From Chromobacterium haemolyticum (lineage in GTDB: Bacteria > Pseudomonadota > Gammaproteobacteria > Burkholderiales > Chromobacteriaceae), in the NCBI RefSeq assembly GCF_002081825.1, contig NZ_MUKU01000006.1, forward strand, positions 124,001 to 188,000: a DNA stretch of 64,000 nucleotides. The letters run 5' to 3'. The notes below the pieces were generated by a model that was given only the letters and a program-made list of their open reading frames with translations, searched no databases and had not been told where the DNA came from. Position 1 is the stretch's first letter. Every line of letters starts with the position of its first letter. Position numbers and translations under genes: made by a program. This document shows positions 19,915-28,860 of the stretch, one piece after another.

Positions 19915-20616
19915 ATGCCCCAGAAGGAAAAAAAGGCGGCAAGCAGCAACGCCACATTGGCCGACAAGGTATTTCAGGAGTTGCGGCGGGATATTCTGCT
20001 GGGCGTATACCGCCCGTCGCAGAAACTGCTGTTGCATGATCTCAAGGCGCGTTACGACGCCGGAGGCTCTCCTATCCGGGAGGCGCTATTGCGCCTGAGC
20101 TGGTGCAAATACGTGGAGATGGAACCGCAGCGCGGCTTTTGGGTGGCGCCGATTTCCCGCCATGAGCTTTACGATATTCTGCTGGTGCGCCGAGTGCTGG
20201 CGGAGGAGGCGGTGCGCCGCTCGCTGGAGCAGGGCGATGAGGCGTGGGAACTGGAGGTGTTGGCCAGCTACCACCGTTTGAGCCGGATAGATCTGAACGA
20301 CGTGAATGTGGATCTGCAGGACTGGGCGGACCGCCACATGACGTTTCACCTGGCCATCATCAGCGGCAGCCACTCGCCGGTGATTGTGGAGGTGATGGAG
20401 TCCTTGTACAACCGTTTGGAGCGCTATCGACACATCTGGTTCGATCCGGCCTTGCCGACCTCCAAGCGCTACAGCGACGAGGGCGAGCATCAGGCCATCA
20501 TGCAGGCGGTGCTGGCCAGGGATGCGGACCGGACGCTGCAATTGCTGGATCAGCACTATTCCCACGTGATGCAGGTGGTGGAAGGCCTGAGCACGGAAGC
20601 CTTTCAGCCCCGCTAG
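19915..20616 (+). CDS. GntR family regulator, FCD (FadR-type) subclass
   Basis: A 233-residue DNA-binding protein. Residues 15-80 form the GntR winged helix (LADKVFQELRRDILLGVYRP, then GGSPIREALLRL). The rest is an all-helical FCD effector domain with metal-ligand candidates such as HMTFHLAIISGSHSP and the late histidine in QLLDQHYSHVMQVV. The general look is that of the CsiR/GlaR group, but the ligand cannot be told from sequence. It is convergent with the tyrosine locus, so control of that locus is only a possibility. Confidence 0.88.
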   Translation: MPQKEKKAASSNATLADKVFQELRRDILLGVYRPSQKLLLHDLKARYDAGGSPIREALLRLSWCKYVEMEPQRGFWVAPISRHELYDILLVRRVLAEEAVRRSLEQGDEAWELEVLASYHRLSRIDLNDVNVDLQDWADRHMTFHLAIISGSHSPVIVEVMESLYNRLERYRHIWFDPALPTSKRYSDEGEHQAIMQAVLARDADRTLQLLDQHYSHVMQVVEGLSTEAFQPR

Positions 20617-20741
20617 CCCACTGGCCCGCTGGCCCGCTGGCCGGTCCGAGGCCGGCGGCCCCGCCCGTTCGCCATCAGGCTCGGGGCGAGGGGCGAGCCC
20701 GGCGCTTCAGCGTCCGGGCTGTTTCATGCGGTTTCTCGCGT

Positions 20742-22016
20742 TTATTCCCAAATCAACAGACAGTATTGCTTCTTGCCGCGCCGCAACAAGGTATAGCGTT
20801 GATGGCGGCGGTCGGCCGGATCTAGTCGAGCTTCCAGCGCCTCCGCTCTGGCGCCGTTAACGCTGACCGCGCCGCTTTGCAGCAGCGTGCGGGCCTCGCT
20901 TTTGGACGCGGCCAGGCCGCTTGCCGCCAAGGCGTCGATCAGCGGCGTGGACTGCTGCGGCAAGGTCAGCCGCGGCATGCCGTCCTGGGCCAGTTGAGCG
21001 AAGTCCTCGGCGCTGAGGCGCTCTACATCGTTGTCGAACAGGCTGAGGGTGATGCGCTGGGCGGCGGCGAGCGCGGCCGGGCCGTGAACCAGCTCAGTCA
21101 CTTGCTCTGCCAGGATGCGCTGAGCCCGTGGCTTGCCGCCGGAGACGCGGTCCTCGGCCTCGATGGCCTCGATCTCCGCATTGGATAAAAAGGTGAAATA
21201 GCGCAGAAAGCGGTAGACGTCGGCGTCGGCCGCGCCCAGCCAGAACTGGTAGAAGGCGTAGGGCGAGCACTTGTTCGGGTCCAGCCAGACCGCGTTGCCT
21301 TCGCTCTTGCCGAACTTGGTGCCGTCGCTATTGGTGATCAAGGGCATGGTCAGGCCGAAGGCCTGCTGCTGGTTCACCCGTCTGACAAGGTCGACGCCGG
21401 CGGTGATGTTGCCCCATTGGTCGGAGCCGCCGATCTGCAGCTTGCAGCCGAAGCGGCGGTTCAGTTCAACGAAGTCGTGGCTCTGGAGCAGGCTGTAGGC
21501 GAACTCGGTGAAGGAGATGCCGACATCGTCGCGGTGAATCCGCTGTTGTACGGATTCCTTCTTGATCATGGCGTTGACCGAGAAGTGCTTGCCTACATCG
21601 CGCAGGAAATCCAGCGCGCTCATGCTGGCGAACCAATCGTGGTTGTTGGCCATCAGGGCCGGGTTGTCGCCTTCGAAGCTGAGGAAGGGCTCCACCTGAC
21701 GGCGGATCCTGTCCACCCAGCCGGCCACCACGTCCGCGGTGTTGAGCTTGCGCTCGCTGGCCTTGAAGCTGGGGTCGCCTATCATGCCGGTGGCGCCGCC
21801 TACCAGGGCGATGGGGCGGTGCCCGGCCATCTGGAAGCGCTTGAGCAACAGCAGCGGCACCAGGTGGCCCAGGTGCAGGCTGTCGGCGGTGGGGTCGAAA
21901 CCGCAGTACAGGGTGACCGTTTCCCGAGACAGCAGCGCGTCGAGCGCGTCCGCGTCGGTGGCCTGGGAGATCAGGCCGCGTTGCTGCAGATCCCGGATCA
22001 GGGTCGATTGCTTCAT
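20742..22016 (-). CDS. tyrS: Tyrosyl-tRNA synthetase
   Basis: A 424-residue class I synthetase that charges tRNA-Tyr. The HIGH motif appears as HLGHL near residue 50, and KMSKS as KFGKSE near residue 235. The tyrosine-binding [14 protein letters not shown] and [11 protein letters not shown] blocks are present, and an S4-like RNA-binding domain ends the protein. It is of the long form found in Escherichia coli and Neisseria. The ATG at 22016 is preferred (GGAGG eight bases upstream) over 22031. It follows a tyrosine permease and a tyrosine decarboxylase. Whether this is the only tyrS of the genome cannot be seen here. Confidence 0.95.
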   Translation of the reverse strand: MKQSTLIRDLQQRGLISQATDADALDALLSRETVTLYCGFDPTADSLHLGHLVPLLLLKRFQMAGHRPIALVGGATGMIGDPSFKASERKLNTADVVAGWVDRIRRQVEPFLSFEGDNPALMANNHDWFASMSALDFLRDVGKHFSVNAMIKKESVQQRIHRDDVGISFTEFAYSLLQSHDFVELNRRFGCKLQIGGSDQWGNITAGVDLVRRVNQQQAFGLTMPLITNSDGTKFGKSEGNAVWLDPNKCSPYAFYQFWLGAADADVYRFLRYFTFLSNAEIEAIEAEDRVSGGKPRAQRILAEQVTELVHGPAALAAAQRITLSLFDNDVERLSAEDFAQLAQDGMPRLTLPQQSTPLIDALAASGLAASKSEARTLLQSGAVSVNGARAEALEARLDPADRRHQRYTLLRRGKKQYCLLIWE

Positions 22017-22040
22017 TTCGTTTACCTCCATGATTGCGGC

Positions 22041-22089
22041 GCGCGGCCGTATTGGCCGCGCGTCCGGACGACGGCGCGGATGCGCCGTC
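22041..22089 (-). other. Tandem hairpins between permease and tyrS
   Basis: Two strong stems fill the 71 bases between these genes. GACGGCGC-GGAT-GCGCCGTC (22070-22089) overlaps the permease stop codon, and GCGCGGCC-GTATT-GGCCGCGC (22041-22061) lies just before the tyrS ribosome site. Neither has a T-run. They could block 3' decay, uncouple the two translation units, or act as an attenuator-like switch for tyrS. Confidence 0.55.
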
Positions 22090-23317
22090 AGAACACGGGC
22101 AGCAGTCCCCGCATCACCAATATCTGGAACAGGATGATGGCGAGGCCGGAGCCGCCTATCGCCCAGTGCAGAGTGCCGCCGCCGCTGACCTGGTAGCCGG
22201 GCTGGTAGTTGTCCTGGCTACGCAGCTTGATCAGGGCCAGCGCGGGGAACAGGATGGCAAGCACCACCAGAAAAATGGCGGCGGCGCCCAGCGCGGCGAC
22301 GAAGCCGCCGGGGAAGAACAGCGCGAAGCCCAGCGGCGGCAGATAAGTGATCAGCGCGGTTTGCAGCCGCTGCCGCAGGCTGTCGCCGCGTTTCAGTGTG
22401 CTGGCCATGGCGTCGAACAGGCCGAGCGATACGCAAAGATAGGAAGTGAACAGCGCGATGGACGAGAAGGCGGACAGCAGGGAAGGCACTTGCGGCGTGG
22501 GCACCAGCGCGTGGAACTCGTCCAGAAACATGCCCACCGAGCCGTTGTGGGCGGATATGGCCTGGAAGCTGTGGCTGCCGTAGCGCGGCAGCGTGCCCAG
22601 GGTGTTGAACACCCACAGCAGGTAGACGCCCATGGGAATCAGACTGCCGGCGATGAAGACGTTGCGCAGCGTGCGAGGTTGGTCGCGGCCCAGGTATTTG
22701 ACCATGCTGGGTACGCTGCCGTGAAAACCGAAGGCGGTCAGAAACATGGGGATGGCGGCCAGCATGTATTTGGCCGAATCCGTGCTTTCCGACAGGTTGC
22801 CGGTGTCGACGTAGGGCTGGATGAACGCGCTTAGCGCGAGAAAAATCAGGATGTTCAGGCTGAACAGCAGCCGGTTGACCTTGTCCACCGCCGTGGTGCT
22901 GGCGAAGACGATGCCACCGATCAGGGCGGTGAAGACCAGCGAAACCTGGGCGGGAGACAGGCTTAGGCCCAAGTACTGGTGCAGGCTGGATTGATAGGTG
23001 GAGCCGCCGCCGGAGATATAGGCGGAGGAGAGCGCATAGAGCAAGAGCAGCAGGCTGGCGTTGATCAGATAGCTGCCCTTGGCCTTGAACAGCGAGCGGG
23101 CGATGGCGTCGAAGCCGTAGCCTTCGGGAAAGGACAGGCAAACCTCCAGCAGCATCAGGCCGGTGTAGGTCATCAACGCCCAGATCAGAAACAGGGTCAG
23201 GCAGGCGTAGCCGAAGCCCATGCCGGCGGATACCAGCGGCAGCGCCAGCATGCCGGCGCCCAGCATGGTGCCGGAAATCAGCAAGGTGGCCCCTATGGCC
23301 TTGAAATTGACTTGCAT
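22088..23317 (-). CDS. tyrP: Aromatic amino acid permease, TyrP type (HAAAP family)
   Basis: A 409-residue inner-membrane transporter with about eleven hydrophobic segments. The N-terminus ([20 protein letters not shown]) carries the substrate-binding [12 protein letters not shown] signature of the hydroxy/aromatic amino acid permease family (TyrP, Mtr, TnaB). The family imports tyrosine or tryptophan with protons. Placed between a tyrosine decarboxylase and tyrS, tyrosine is the probable substrate. It would supply the cell, or the decarboxylase, under conditions where the antiporter does not suffice. Confidence 0.88.
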   Translation of the reverse strand: MQVNFKAIGATLLISGTMLGAGMLALPLVSAGMGFGYACLTLFLIWALMTYTGLMLLEVCLSFPEGYGFDAIARSLFKAKGSYLINASLLLLLYALSSAYISGGGSTYQSSLHQYLGLSLSPAQVSLVFTALIGGIVFASTTAVDKVNRLLFSLNILIFLALSAFIQPYVDTGNLSESTDSAKYMLAAIPMFLTAFGFHGSVPSMVKYLGRDQPRTLRNVFIAGSLIPMGVYLLWVFNTLGTLPRYGSHSFQAISAHNGSVGMFLDEFHALVPTPQVPSLLSAFSSIALFTSYLCVSLGLFDAMASTLKRGDSLRQRLQTALITYLPPLGFALFFPGGFVAALGAAAIFLVVLAILFPALALIKLRSQDNYQPGYQVSGGGTLHWAIGGSGLAIILFQILVMRGLLPVF

Positions 23318-23403
23318 GTGGAATCCTCAACCATCCTTGATGAAGAGAAGGATGCGTTCGTAAAAACCGGACAAACTCATAGTCGGTATTGGGTCTGGTG
23401 ATG

Positions 23404-23433
23404 AAAAAAACGCTCCCGGCCAGGCCGGGAGCG
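23404..23433 (-). terminator. Terminator after the decarboxylase gene
   Basis: On the minus strand CGCTCCCGGCC pairs with GGCCGGGAGCG and is followed by seven T residues. It lies just after the decarboxylase stop and separates the antiporter-decarboxylase unit from the permease-tyrS unit. Confidence 0.92.
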
Positions 23434-23441
23434 GAGGGGGA

Positions 23442-25370
23442 TCAGGCGGCGATCAAGGCGTCGGCGCCGGTCTTGTCTTCCATGTCCACGATCTGGGCCA
23501 ACTTGGCGGCGAAGACCTCGCGCAACTGTTCCCAGTAGGCGTCGAAATCCTCTGCTTTGCGCAGGAAGTGAGTCATCACGGCGGCGCGCAGGATGTAGAC
23601 GCTTTCCACCTTGTCCCATTCGGCGCGGCTGAAGCCGCGGCTGGCCACGTAGTGCCACGGGGTGTCGCCGTACTCTTCCACCGACAGCGAAGTCGAGGAG
23701 GTCAGGAAGTCGTTGGTGTAGGTGCGGCCGGAAGCGTAGGAGCAGATCTCGTACATCTTCTTGTTCAGCCGGTTGTGGTCTTCCAGGCTGTCGTTGCCGA
23801 TTTCCTTGAAGGTGAAGTTCACCATGTGGAAGTCAGGGTGCATGATGGGACGCACTTCGAACTGGCGACGGCCGACGATCAGCGGCTTGGCGGCGGCCAG
23901 ACGCTGGGCGAACCAGTCCGCGGTCACGATGCCGCGGCCAATCACCTTGCCGTAGCCGCCGATGTTCAGCGGCACCAGGCGGTGGGCCGCCCATACCGCG
24001 GCGGCGGTGGCGCCGGCCTTGGAGCCTTCCATGATGGAGGAACCCAGCACCACCTTGGTATCGGCGCCTTCGGCTTCATCCACTTCTTCGAACACATAGG
24101 CCGCGTGGTAGGAGATCAGGTCGACGATGCGCTTGTCCTTCATGCAGACAGCGCCGGCCGCGTACTGGATGTAGCCCACCTTGTGCGGATCCACGGTGAT
24201 GGAATCCGCTTCCGCCATCGCTTTGAAGCCTTCGTAAACATCGCGCTTGGGCCAGGTGACGCCGGCCGGAATGATGTCTTCGGCGCGGTAGCGGGCCAGC
24301 AGCGCGTCGTAGTCCATGAAGCGGTTGTCCTCATCGAGGAACATCGCGCGCACATAGCCGCCGTAGGCCGCGTCCACGTGTACGTAGAAGGAGGCGCCGT
24401 ATTTCCGTTCGCATTCGGCGCGCAGCTTGATCACCTCGTCGACATGGTCGATCGAGCCTTCCTCCGTGGTGCCCACCACCGACACCATGGCCAGGATGGG
24501 ATGGCCTTCCTCGATCAGGCGGAAGGTGATCTCGCGCATCTTGGCCACGTCGGTGCGGTAATTTTCGTCCACCGGCAGCGGTACGATGTGTTCCTGGCCG
24601 ATGCCCAGCACGTCCATCGCCTTCATCCACGAGTAGTGCTTGGATTGCGGCACCAGGATCTTGCCCAGCGAGCCTTGCTTGATGCCGACGCCGCGGCAGG
24701 ACAAGGCGCGCACTTCTTCGAACAGACCGCGTTTTTTCAATTCGTCGGTCAGGTCCAGCACCGCGCTGGGCGACAGGTTCAGCAGTTCTTTCTCGCTCTT
24801 GCCAGCGACCAGATCGCGGGCTTTTTCATGCTGGGCGATGGCCAGCGGAATGGTCTTCAGATTGCGCGCCACCCACATGCCTTCGTAGTTGGCCACGGTG
24901 CCGCCGGAGGTGATGTGGCCCCAGCTGCGCTTGGGGTCGTAGCCGAACATCCGGCACAGGTCGAGGCCGGCTTCCACTTCCAGTTCGGTGGTGGTGGGCG
25001 AGGCTTCGTGCGCGCAGTTGTTGGGGTTGTACATCATGGTCATCACGTAGGCCAGGTTGGACACCATCAGCGTGTCCGCATTCATGTGACCCAGATAACG
25101 CGGGGAGAACCAGGGCACCGAGGTGTTCTTCAACTTGGAGGACAACTGGCGCAGGATGCCTTCGGTACGGTACAGGGTCTGGCGGAAATCGCCGGCGTGC
25201 TGCTCTACCGGGGTGACCAGAGCCGGGTCTTCCGGATGGAAGTCCGCGCGCCAGTGCAGGTGTTCGGACACGGCGTATTCCATCATTTCCTTGAAGAACA
25301 CGCGGTTTTCGGATTTGGGGCCGATGAACAGGGCATCGACGTTAAGCGGGGAGGCGTTCGGAGTGTTCAT
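23442..25370 (-). CDS. tdcA: Tyrosine decarboxylase (PLP-dependent group II)
   Basis: This 642-residue enzyme probably converts L-tyrosine to tyramine and carbon dioxide. It closely follows the layout of the long bacterial TyrDC enzymes of Enterococcus and Lactobacillus: NVDALFIGPKSENRVFFKEM at the start, YLGHMNADTL near residue 92, PQSKHYSWMKAMDVLGIG near 235, HVDAAYGGYVRAMFLDED near 325, the PLP lysine in VDPHKVGYIQYAAG near 395, and the mobile catalytic loop YHAAYVFEE. Glutamate decarboxylases are much shorter. Phenylalanine or DOPA could also be used. It follows the antiporter gene by 38 bases on the same strand; a terminator follows it. Confidence 0.88.
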   Translation of the reverse strand: MNTPNASPLNVDALFIGPKSENRVFFKEMMEYAVSEHLHWRADFHPEDPALVTPVEQHAGDFRQTLYRTEGILRQLSSKLKNTSVPWFSPRYLGHMNADTLMVSNLAYVMTMMYNPNNCAHEASPTTTELEVEAGLDLCRMFGYDPKRSWGHITSGGTVANYEGMWVARNLKTIPLAIAQHEKARDLVAGKSEKELLNLSPSAVLDLTDELKKRGLFEEVRALSCRGVGIKQGSLGKILVPQSKHYSWMKAMDVLGIGQEHIVPLPVDENYRTDVAKMREITFRLIEEGHPILAMVSVVGTTEEGSIDHVDEVIKLRAECERKYGASFYVHVDAAYGGYVRAMFLDEDNRFMDYDALLARYRAEDIIPAGVTWPKRDVYEGFKAMAEADSITVDPHKVGYIQYAAGAVCMKDKRIVDLISYHAAYVFEEVDEAEGADTKVVLGSSIMEGSKAGATAAAVWAAHRLVPLNIGGYGKVIGRGIVTADWFAQRLAAAKPLIVGRRQFEVRPIMHPDFHMVNFTFKEIGNDSLEDHNRLNKKMYEICSYASGRTYTNDFLTSSTSLSVEEYGDTPWHYVASRGFSRAEWDKVESVYILRAAVMTHFLRKAEDFDAYWEQLREVFAAKLAQIVDMEDKTGADALIAA

Positions 25371-25408
25371 AACAGATTAACCTTGTAATTTAGGGGGGCG
25401 TAGGCGGC

Positions 25409-26875
25409 TCATTTGCCTTCGGCGGGACGCGCTTTGCTGGCGGGAGAGGTGCGCGGCGCGACGCCGGCGGAGCGGGCGTGTTTGGCTTTTTGGCCGTAGG
25501 CGTACACCAGGAAGGGAATCACCAGCATGATGGCGAGCCCGATGAGCTGGAACTGCAGGTATTCATGCGCGGAGCCATGGAAGCTGCCCGGCGGGATGAA
25601 GCCGAGGTAGCCGGCCAGCAGCGAAATGACGATGCCCAGGCCGGAGCAGATCCACATGCCCGCCTTGCCTCCGGGTACGCGGAAACTGCGTTCCACGTCC
25701 GGGCGCTTGTAGCGCAGGTAGATGGCGGCGGAGAACATGAACAGATAGGCCACCAGATAGACGAGCCCGGTCAGGCCCATCAGCATGAAGTAGAAGTTGT
25801 CCACGTTCGGCATCACGGTGATCAGGACGCCGACGAAGGTGATGGCCGCCGCCTGGATCAGCACCAGAGTGACCGGCACGCCGTGGCGGTTGGTGGTCTG
25901 CAGGAATTTGGGCAGCGCGCCGGAGTCCGCGGTGGCTTGCAAGCCGCGCACCGGGCCCAGCACCCAGGAGTTCACCTGACCCACCAGACCCAGGCCGATG
26001 CACAGGCCCATGACCGGAGCCAGCCAGCCCATGCCCCATTGATTGAAGTAGAGCTCGAAGGCCTGCATCAAGCCGGCGGTCATCGAGATTTTTTCCTTGG
26101 GGATGGCGATGAAGATCGCGGCGGAGCCGATCACCGACAGCAATACCATGATCACCGACACCAGGATGATGGCGATGGGATAATTGCGCCGGGCGTCTTT
26201 GATGGAGGACACGTTGGACGCGGACACCTCCATGCCCATCACCACGAAAATGAAGCCGATGAAGAGGCCGAGCGTGCCACTGTCGCTAAAGCTGGGGACC
26301 AGGTTGTTCCAGCTCCAGGACACGTCGGTCATGATGGGGTGGCCGCCGGCCAGATAGGCGATGCCGCAGCCGATCAGCACCACGCCGGGCATAAACACGC
26401 CCAGGCTCACGCAGATGGTGGATACCCAGCCCAAGGTTTTCACGCCGCGCATGTTCACCAGAGTGCAGGCCCACCAGATGCCCACGATCATCGCCAGCAT
26501 GTAGAGCTTGTTGCTGGCGAGCGCAGGATCGAACACATAGGCGAAGGTGGCGGCGATGATCATGATGATGGAGGTCATGCCGAACACCATCTGTATCCAT
26601 TGCATCCACACTGCGACAAAGCCCATGCGTTCGCCGAAGGCCTCGCGCACCCAGATGAACAGGCCGCCATCCTGCGGCCAGGCGGTGGCCAGTTCGGCTG
26701 ACACCAGGGCGGTAGGCACCAGGAACAGCAGCGCGGCCGCCAAGGTCAGGAAAATCGTCATCATCCCCGGTTGAGCCGTCATCGGCAGCGTACGGACGCT
26801 GACGACTACGGCGGCGGTGATCATGACAAAGGCGAAGACGCTGATCTTGGGAGGCGCCTTATCTATTGTCGTCAT
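25409..26875 (-). CDS. APC family amino acid antiporter, probably tyrosine/tyramine exchanger
   Basis: A 488-residue membrane protein of the glutamate:GABA antiporter branch of the APC superfamily, with twelve or so membrane segments and the typical TM1-TM3 pattern (MITAAVVVSVRTLPMTAQPG, ELATAWPQDGGLFIWVREAFG). Members of this branch exchange an amino acid for its decarboxylation product and so generate proton motive force; GadC and the tyrosine/tyramine exchangers of lactic bacteria belong here. Its position directly before a tyrosine decarboxylase gives the substrate by inference. The ATG at 26875 has GGAGA before it and is preferred to 26899. Confidence 0.82.
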   Translation of the reverse strand: MTTIDKAPPKISVFAFVMITAAVVVSVRTLPMTAQPGMMTIFLTLAAALLFLVPTALVSAELATAWPQDGGLFIWVREAFGERMGFVAVWMQWIQMVFGMTSIIMIIAATFAYVFDPALASNKLYMLAMIVGIWWACTLVNMRGVKTLGWVSTICVSLGVFMPGVVLIGCGIAYLAGGHPIMTDVSWSWNNLVPSFSDSGTLGLFIGFIFVVMGMEVSASNVSSIKDARRNYPIAIILVSVIMVLLSVIGSAAIFIAIPKEKISMTAGLMQAFELYFNQWGMGWLAPVMGLCIGLGLVGQVNSWVLGPVRGLQATADSGALPKFLQTTNRHGVPVTLVLIQAAAITFVGVLITVMPNVDNFYFMLMGLTGLVYLVAYLFMFSAAIYLRYKRPDVERSFRVPGGKAGMWICSGLGIVISLLAGYLGFIPPGSFHGSAHEYLQFQLIGLAIMLVIPFLVYAYGQKAKHARSAGVAPRTSPASKARPAEGK

Positions 26876-26928
26876 TTTCATCTCCATCGAATAAAACAAT
26901 AAAAACGTAAAAATATAAAATTTCGAAA

Positions 26929-26970
26929 ATATTATTTATTTCGTGATGTTCTGCGTTTGATGAAAGTCAA
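26929..26970 (-). promoter_or_regulatory. Putative FNR/ANR-dependent promoter of the tyrosine decarboxylation operon
   Basis: On the minus strand TTGAC-TTTC-ATCAA (26970-26957) matches the FNR/ANR consensus TTGAT-N4-ATCAA in nine of ten positions. A -10-like TAATAT lies at 26934-26929, about 32 bases from the box centre, which is the class II activation spacing. The predicted mRNA start is about 45 bases before the antiporter ATG. The region is markedly AT-rich compared with its surroundings. Confidence 0.65.
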
Positions 26971-27390
26971 TATTGGGAAAATTCAATAAAAGATAATTCG
27001 AATAGAATATTGTTTTGGACGACGGCAAGCCTTGTCTGAAAAGGGCTTTACGGGTGTTTGGCCGTAGGGAGCATCGAGGACGCGTTTGGGCTGGAAAAGG
27101 GGTGAGAGGGGTCTTTTTGTGCGGATCCGTGGCCGTATCGACGACGCGCAGCGCACTTTGAACGAGTTTTCGCGAGCTAAGGCCCTGAGGCTGGGGAAGC
27201 GCAACGGACAAATGCGAAGGGGTTAGATGGAAAGGCGCTCGCCGCGTCAGCTTGGACATCGCGCCGCCAAGGCCGCGGGCAGGCGAGAATAAAGCGGCTG
27301 GATCGCCGGAGGAGGGGGAGGTTTGGCGCTGTTGGGAACGGAAGGAGGCGACGGCGCTAGCAAGCGCGCCGCCGCCGGGGGGCTAAAAGT
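26971..27390. other. Intergenic region with unexplained GC-rich block
   Basis: This 420-base gap lies between the tyrosine locus and mltA. The first 50 bases are AT-rich; the rest returns to high GC. No gene is called: the minus-strand frame of 107 codons (27259-26936) has no ribosome site and an abnormal composition. Two words, ACGACGCGCAGCG (27141-27153) and TCGCGAGCTAAGGC (27170-27183), also occur in the dispersed element at 32025-32154, but in the opposite order. Confidence 0.4.
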
Positions 27391-28620
27391 TTACAGAGCC
27401 TGGGACGGGTTCATGCCTTTGGGCAGCAGCATCCATAGATTGCCTTGCTGCTTCATTCTGCCGGCGTACATGCCGGCTTCGGTGCCGTAACCCCAGAAGA
27501 AATCGGCGCGCCCCGCGCCCTTGATCGCGCTGCCGGTATCCTGAGCGTGCACCAGCCGCGTCAACGGCTGGGTGGAATGAGGCCAGGTGGTGACCAGGTA
27601 GACCGGCGCGCCCAGCGGGATGTAGCGCGGGTCTACCGCGATGCTGTAGCCGCCGGTCAGCGGCACGCCCAGCGCGCCCATTGGCCCGCCGTTGTCGCCC
27701 GGCAAGGTTTTGAAGAACACATAGCTGGGGTTCACCGCGAACAGCTCCAGCCGGCGTTGCGGGTTGCGGGCCAGCCAGTCCTTGATGCCCTGCATCGACG
27801 CGTCGCCCAGGGTCAGCTCGCCCTTGTCCACCAGCCATTTGCCGATCGATTGGTAGCCATAGCCGTTTTGCTCGGCGTAGCCGACGTGGATGAAGCTGCC
27901 GTCGTCCAACTGGATTCGGCCCGAGCCTTGCACTTGCAGGAAGAACAGCTCCACCGGATCTTCGACCCAGGCCAGGATGGGCGCGTTGGCCACGCCCTTG
28001 CCCTGGTTGATTTCGGCGCGTGTGTAATAAGGCAGCAGGCGTTTGCCGTCCAGCCTGCCTTTCAGCCGCGTGCCGCGGTTGTCGGCGGGAAAGTCGGCGG
28101 GGCGGATCTCAATGTCGCCGGCCGCGCTCAGCGTCAGCCGGTTGGGGCCGCTGCGGCTCGCAGCCAGGCTGGACTTGCCGCGGACGGATGCCGGCACGTC
28201 CACGCTGTAGAAGTCCGCTGGGATGCCGTACACCGGCCAGGGGGTGCGTTCGCTGCGCGTCCGGCTGCCGCTGAGCAGCGGCTCGTAATAACCGGTGATC
28301 AAACCGCTGTCGCGGCCGCCGTCGTTGATCTTCCAGGCGGCGAAGCGATTTTCGAAGAATTGGCGCACAGCCTGCGCGTTGTCGGGGGCAATGCCGTCGG
28401 CTTGCTTGCACACTTCCGACCAGCCCGGTTTTCTGGCAATGGCTTTACAGCTTTGCTTCAGCGCGACGAGGGTATCGCCCAGTTCTTGCTGGCTCCAGGC
28501 CGGCAACGAGGTGGGCGCGCCGCTTTCACGCGCCGCGCCGCCAGGCTTGCCGGGCGGGCTGGAGGTGGAGCAGGCGGCCAGGCCGACGACGAGCAGTAAC
28601 AACAGCCATTTTCTAAACAT
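27391..28620 (-). CDS. mltA: Membrane-bound lytic murein transglycosylase A
   Basis: A 409-residue outer-membrane lipoprotein that cleaves peptidoglycan glycan strands and leaves 1,6-anhydromuramic ends. The N-terminus MFRKWLLLLLVVGLAACSTS holds a lipobox (LAAC), so lipidation is expected at Cys17. The MltA domain (TGYYEPLLSGS, about residue 105) is followed by a 3D-type double-psi barrel with the catalytic aspartate in RLVHAQDTGSAIKG and the ADFFWGYG block. It stands alone, divergent from the BON gene. Confidence 0.95.
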   Translation of the reverse strand: MFRKWLLLLLVVGLAACSTSSPPGKPGGAARESGAPTSLPAWSQQELGDTLVALKQSCKAIARKPGWSEVCKQADGIAPDNAQAVRQFFENRFAAWKINDGGRDSGLITGYYEPLLSGSRTRSERTPWPVYGIPADFYSVDVPASVRGKSSLAASRSGPNRLTLSAAGDIEIRPADFPADNRGTRLKGRLDGKRLLPYYTRAEINQGKGVANAPILAWVEDPVELFFLQVQGSGRIQLDDGSFIHVGYAEQNGYGYQSIGKWLVDKGELTLGDASMQGIKDWLARNPQRRLELFAVNPSYVFFKTLPGDNGGPMGALGVPLTGGYSIAVDPRYIPLGAPVYLVTTWPHSTQPLTRLVHAQDTGSAIKGAGRADFFWGYGTEAGMYAGRMKQQGNLWMLLPKGMNPSQAL

Positions 28621-28860
28621 GCGGTAGGTTCTCTGAAACAGGGCTAGGGCAGCGACGCGCTGCGAATCGGTCTGATTCTACGCTGGGACGCACATGACGG
28701 GGCGATGACAGCCGCGGCGAATGTTGCGGCGGCGCCAACGGTAGGAAGCGTCATGCCGCGTTGTCATGGACCGGCAACAAAATTGAAAAGTTTCCTCGCT
28801 AGTATGCGGTAAAACATTCGCGCTGAAGCTTGGGCTTGAGCCATATCACTGGAGAATCTG

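Noticed and set aside
20617-20650. Three tandem copies of a CTGGCCCG-like word after the GntR gene
   Set aside because: Too short and GC-rich to separate from chance; no array structure.
23568-25388. A 606-codon plus-strand frame opposite the tyrosine decarboxylase
   Set aside because: The decarboxylase on the other strand has complete family motifs; this frame is His/Val/Gly-rich low-complexity shadow.
26900-27000. A T-box or tyrosine riboswitch before the tyrosine locus
   Set aside because: No T-box sequence, specifier loop or antiterminator was found; the region is AT-rich with an FNR-like dyad instead.
26936-27259. A 107-codon minus-strand frame in the gap before the tyrosine locus
   Set aside because: No ribosome site, composition unlike neighbouring genes, runs through the putative promoter, and shares words with a non-coding dispersed element.
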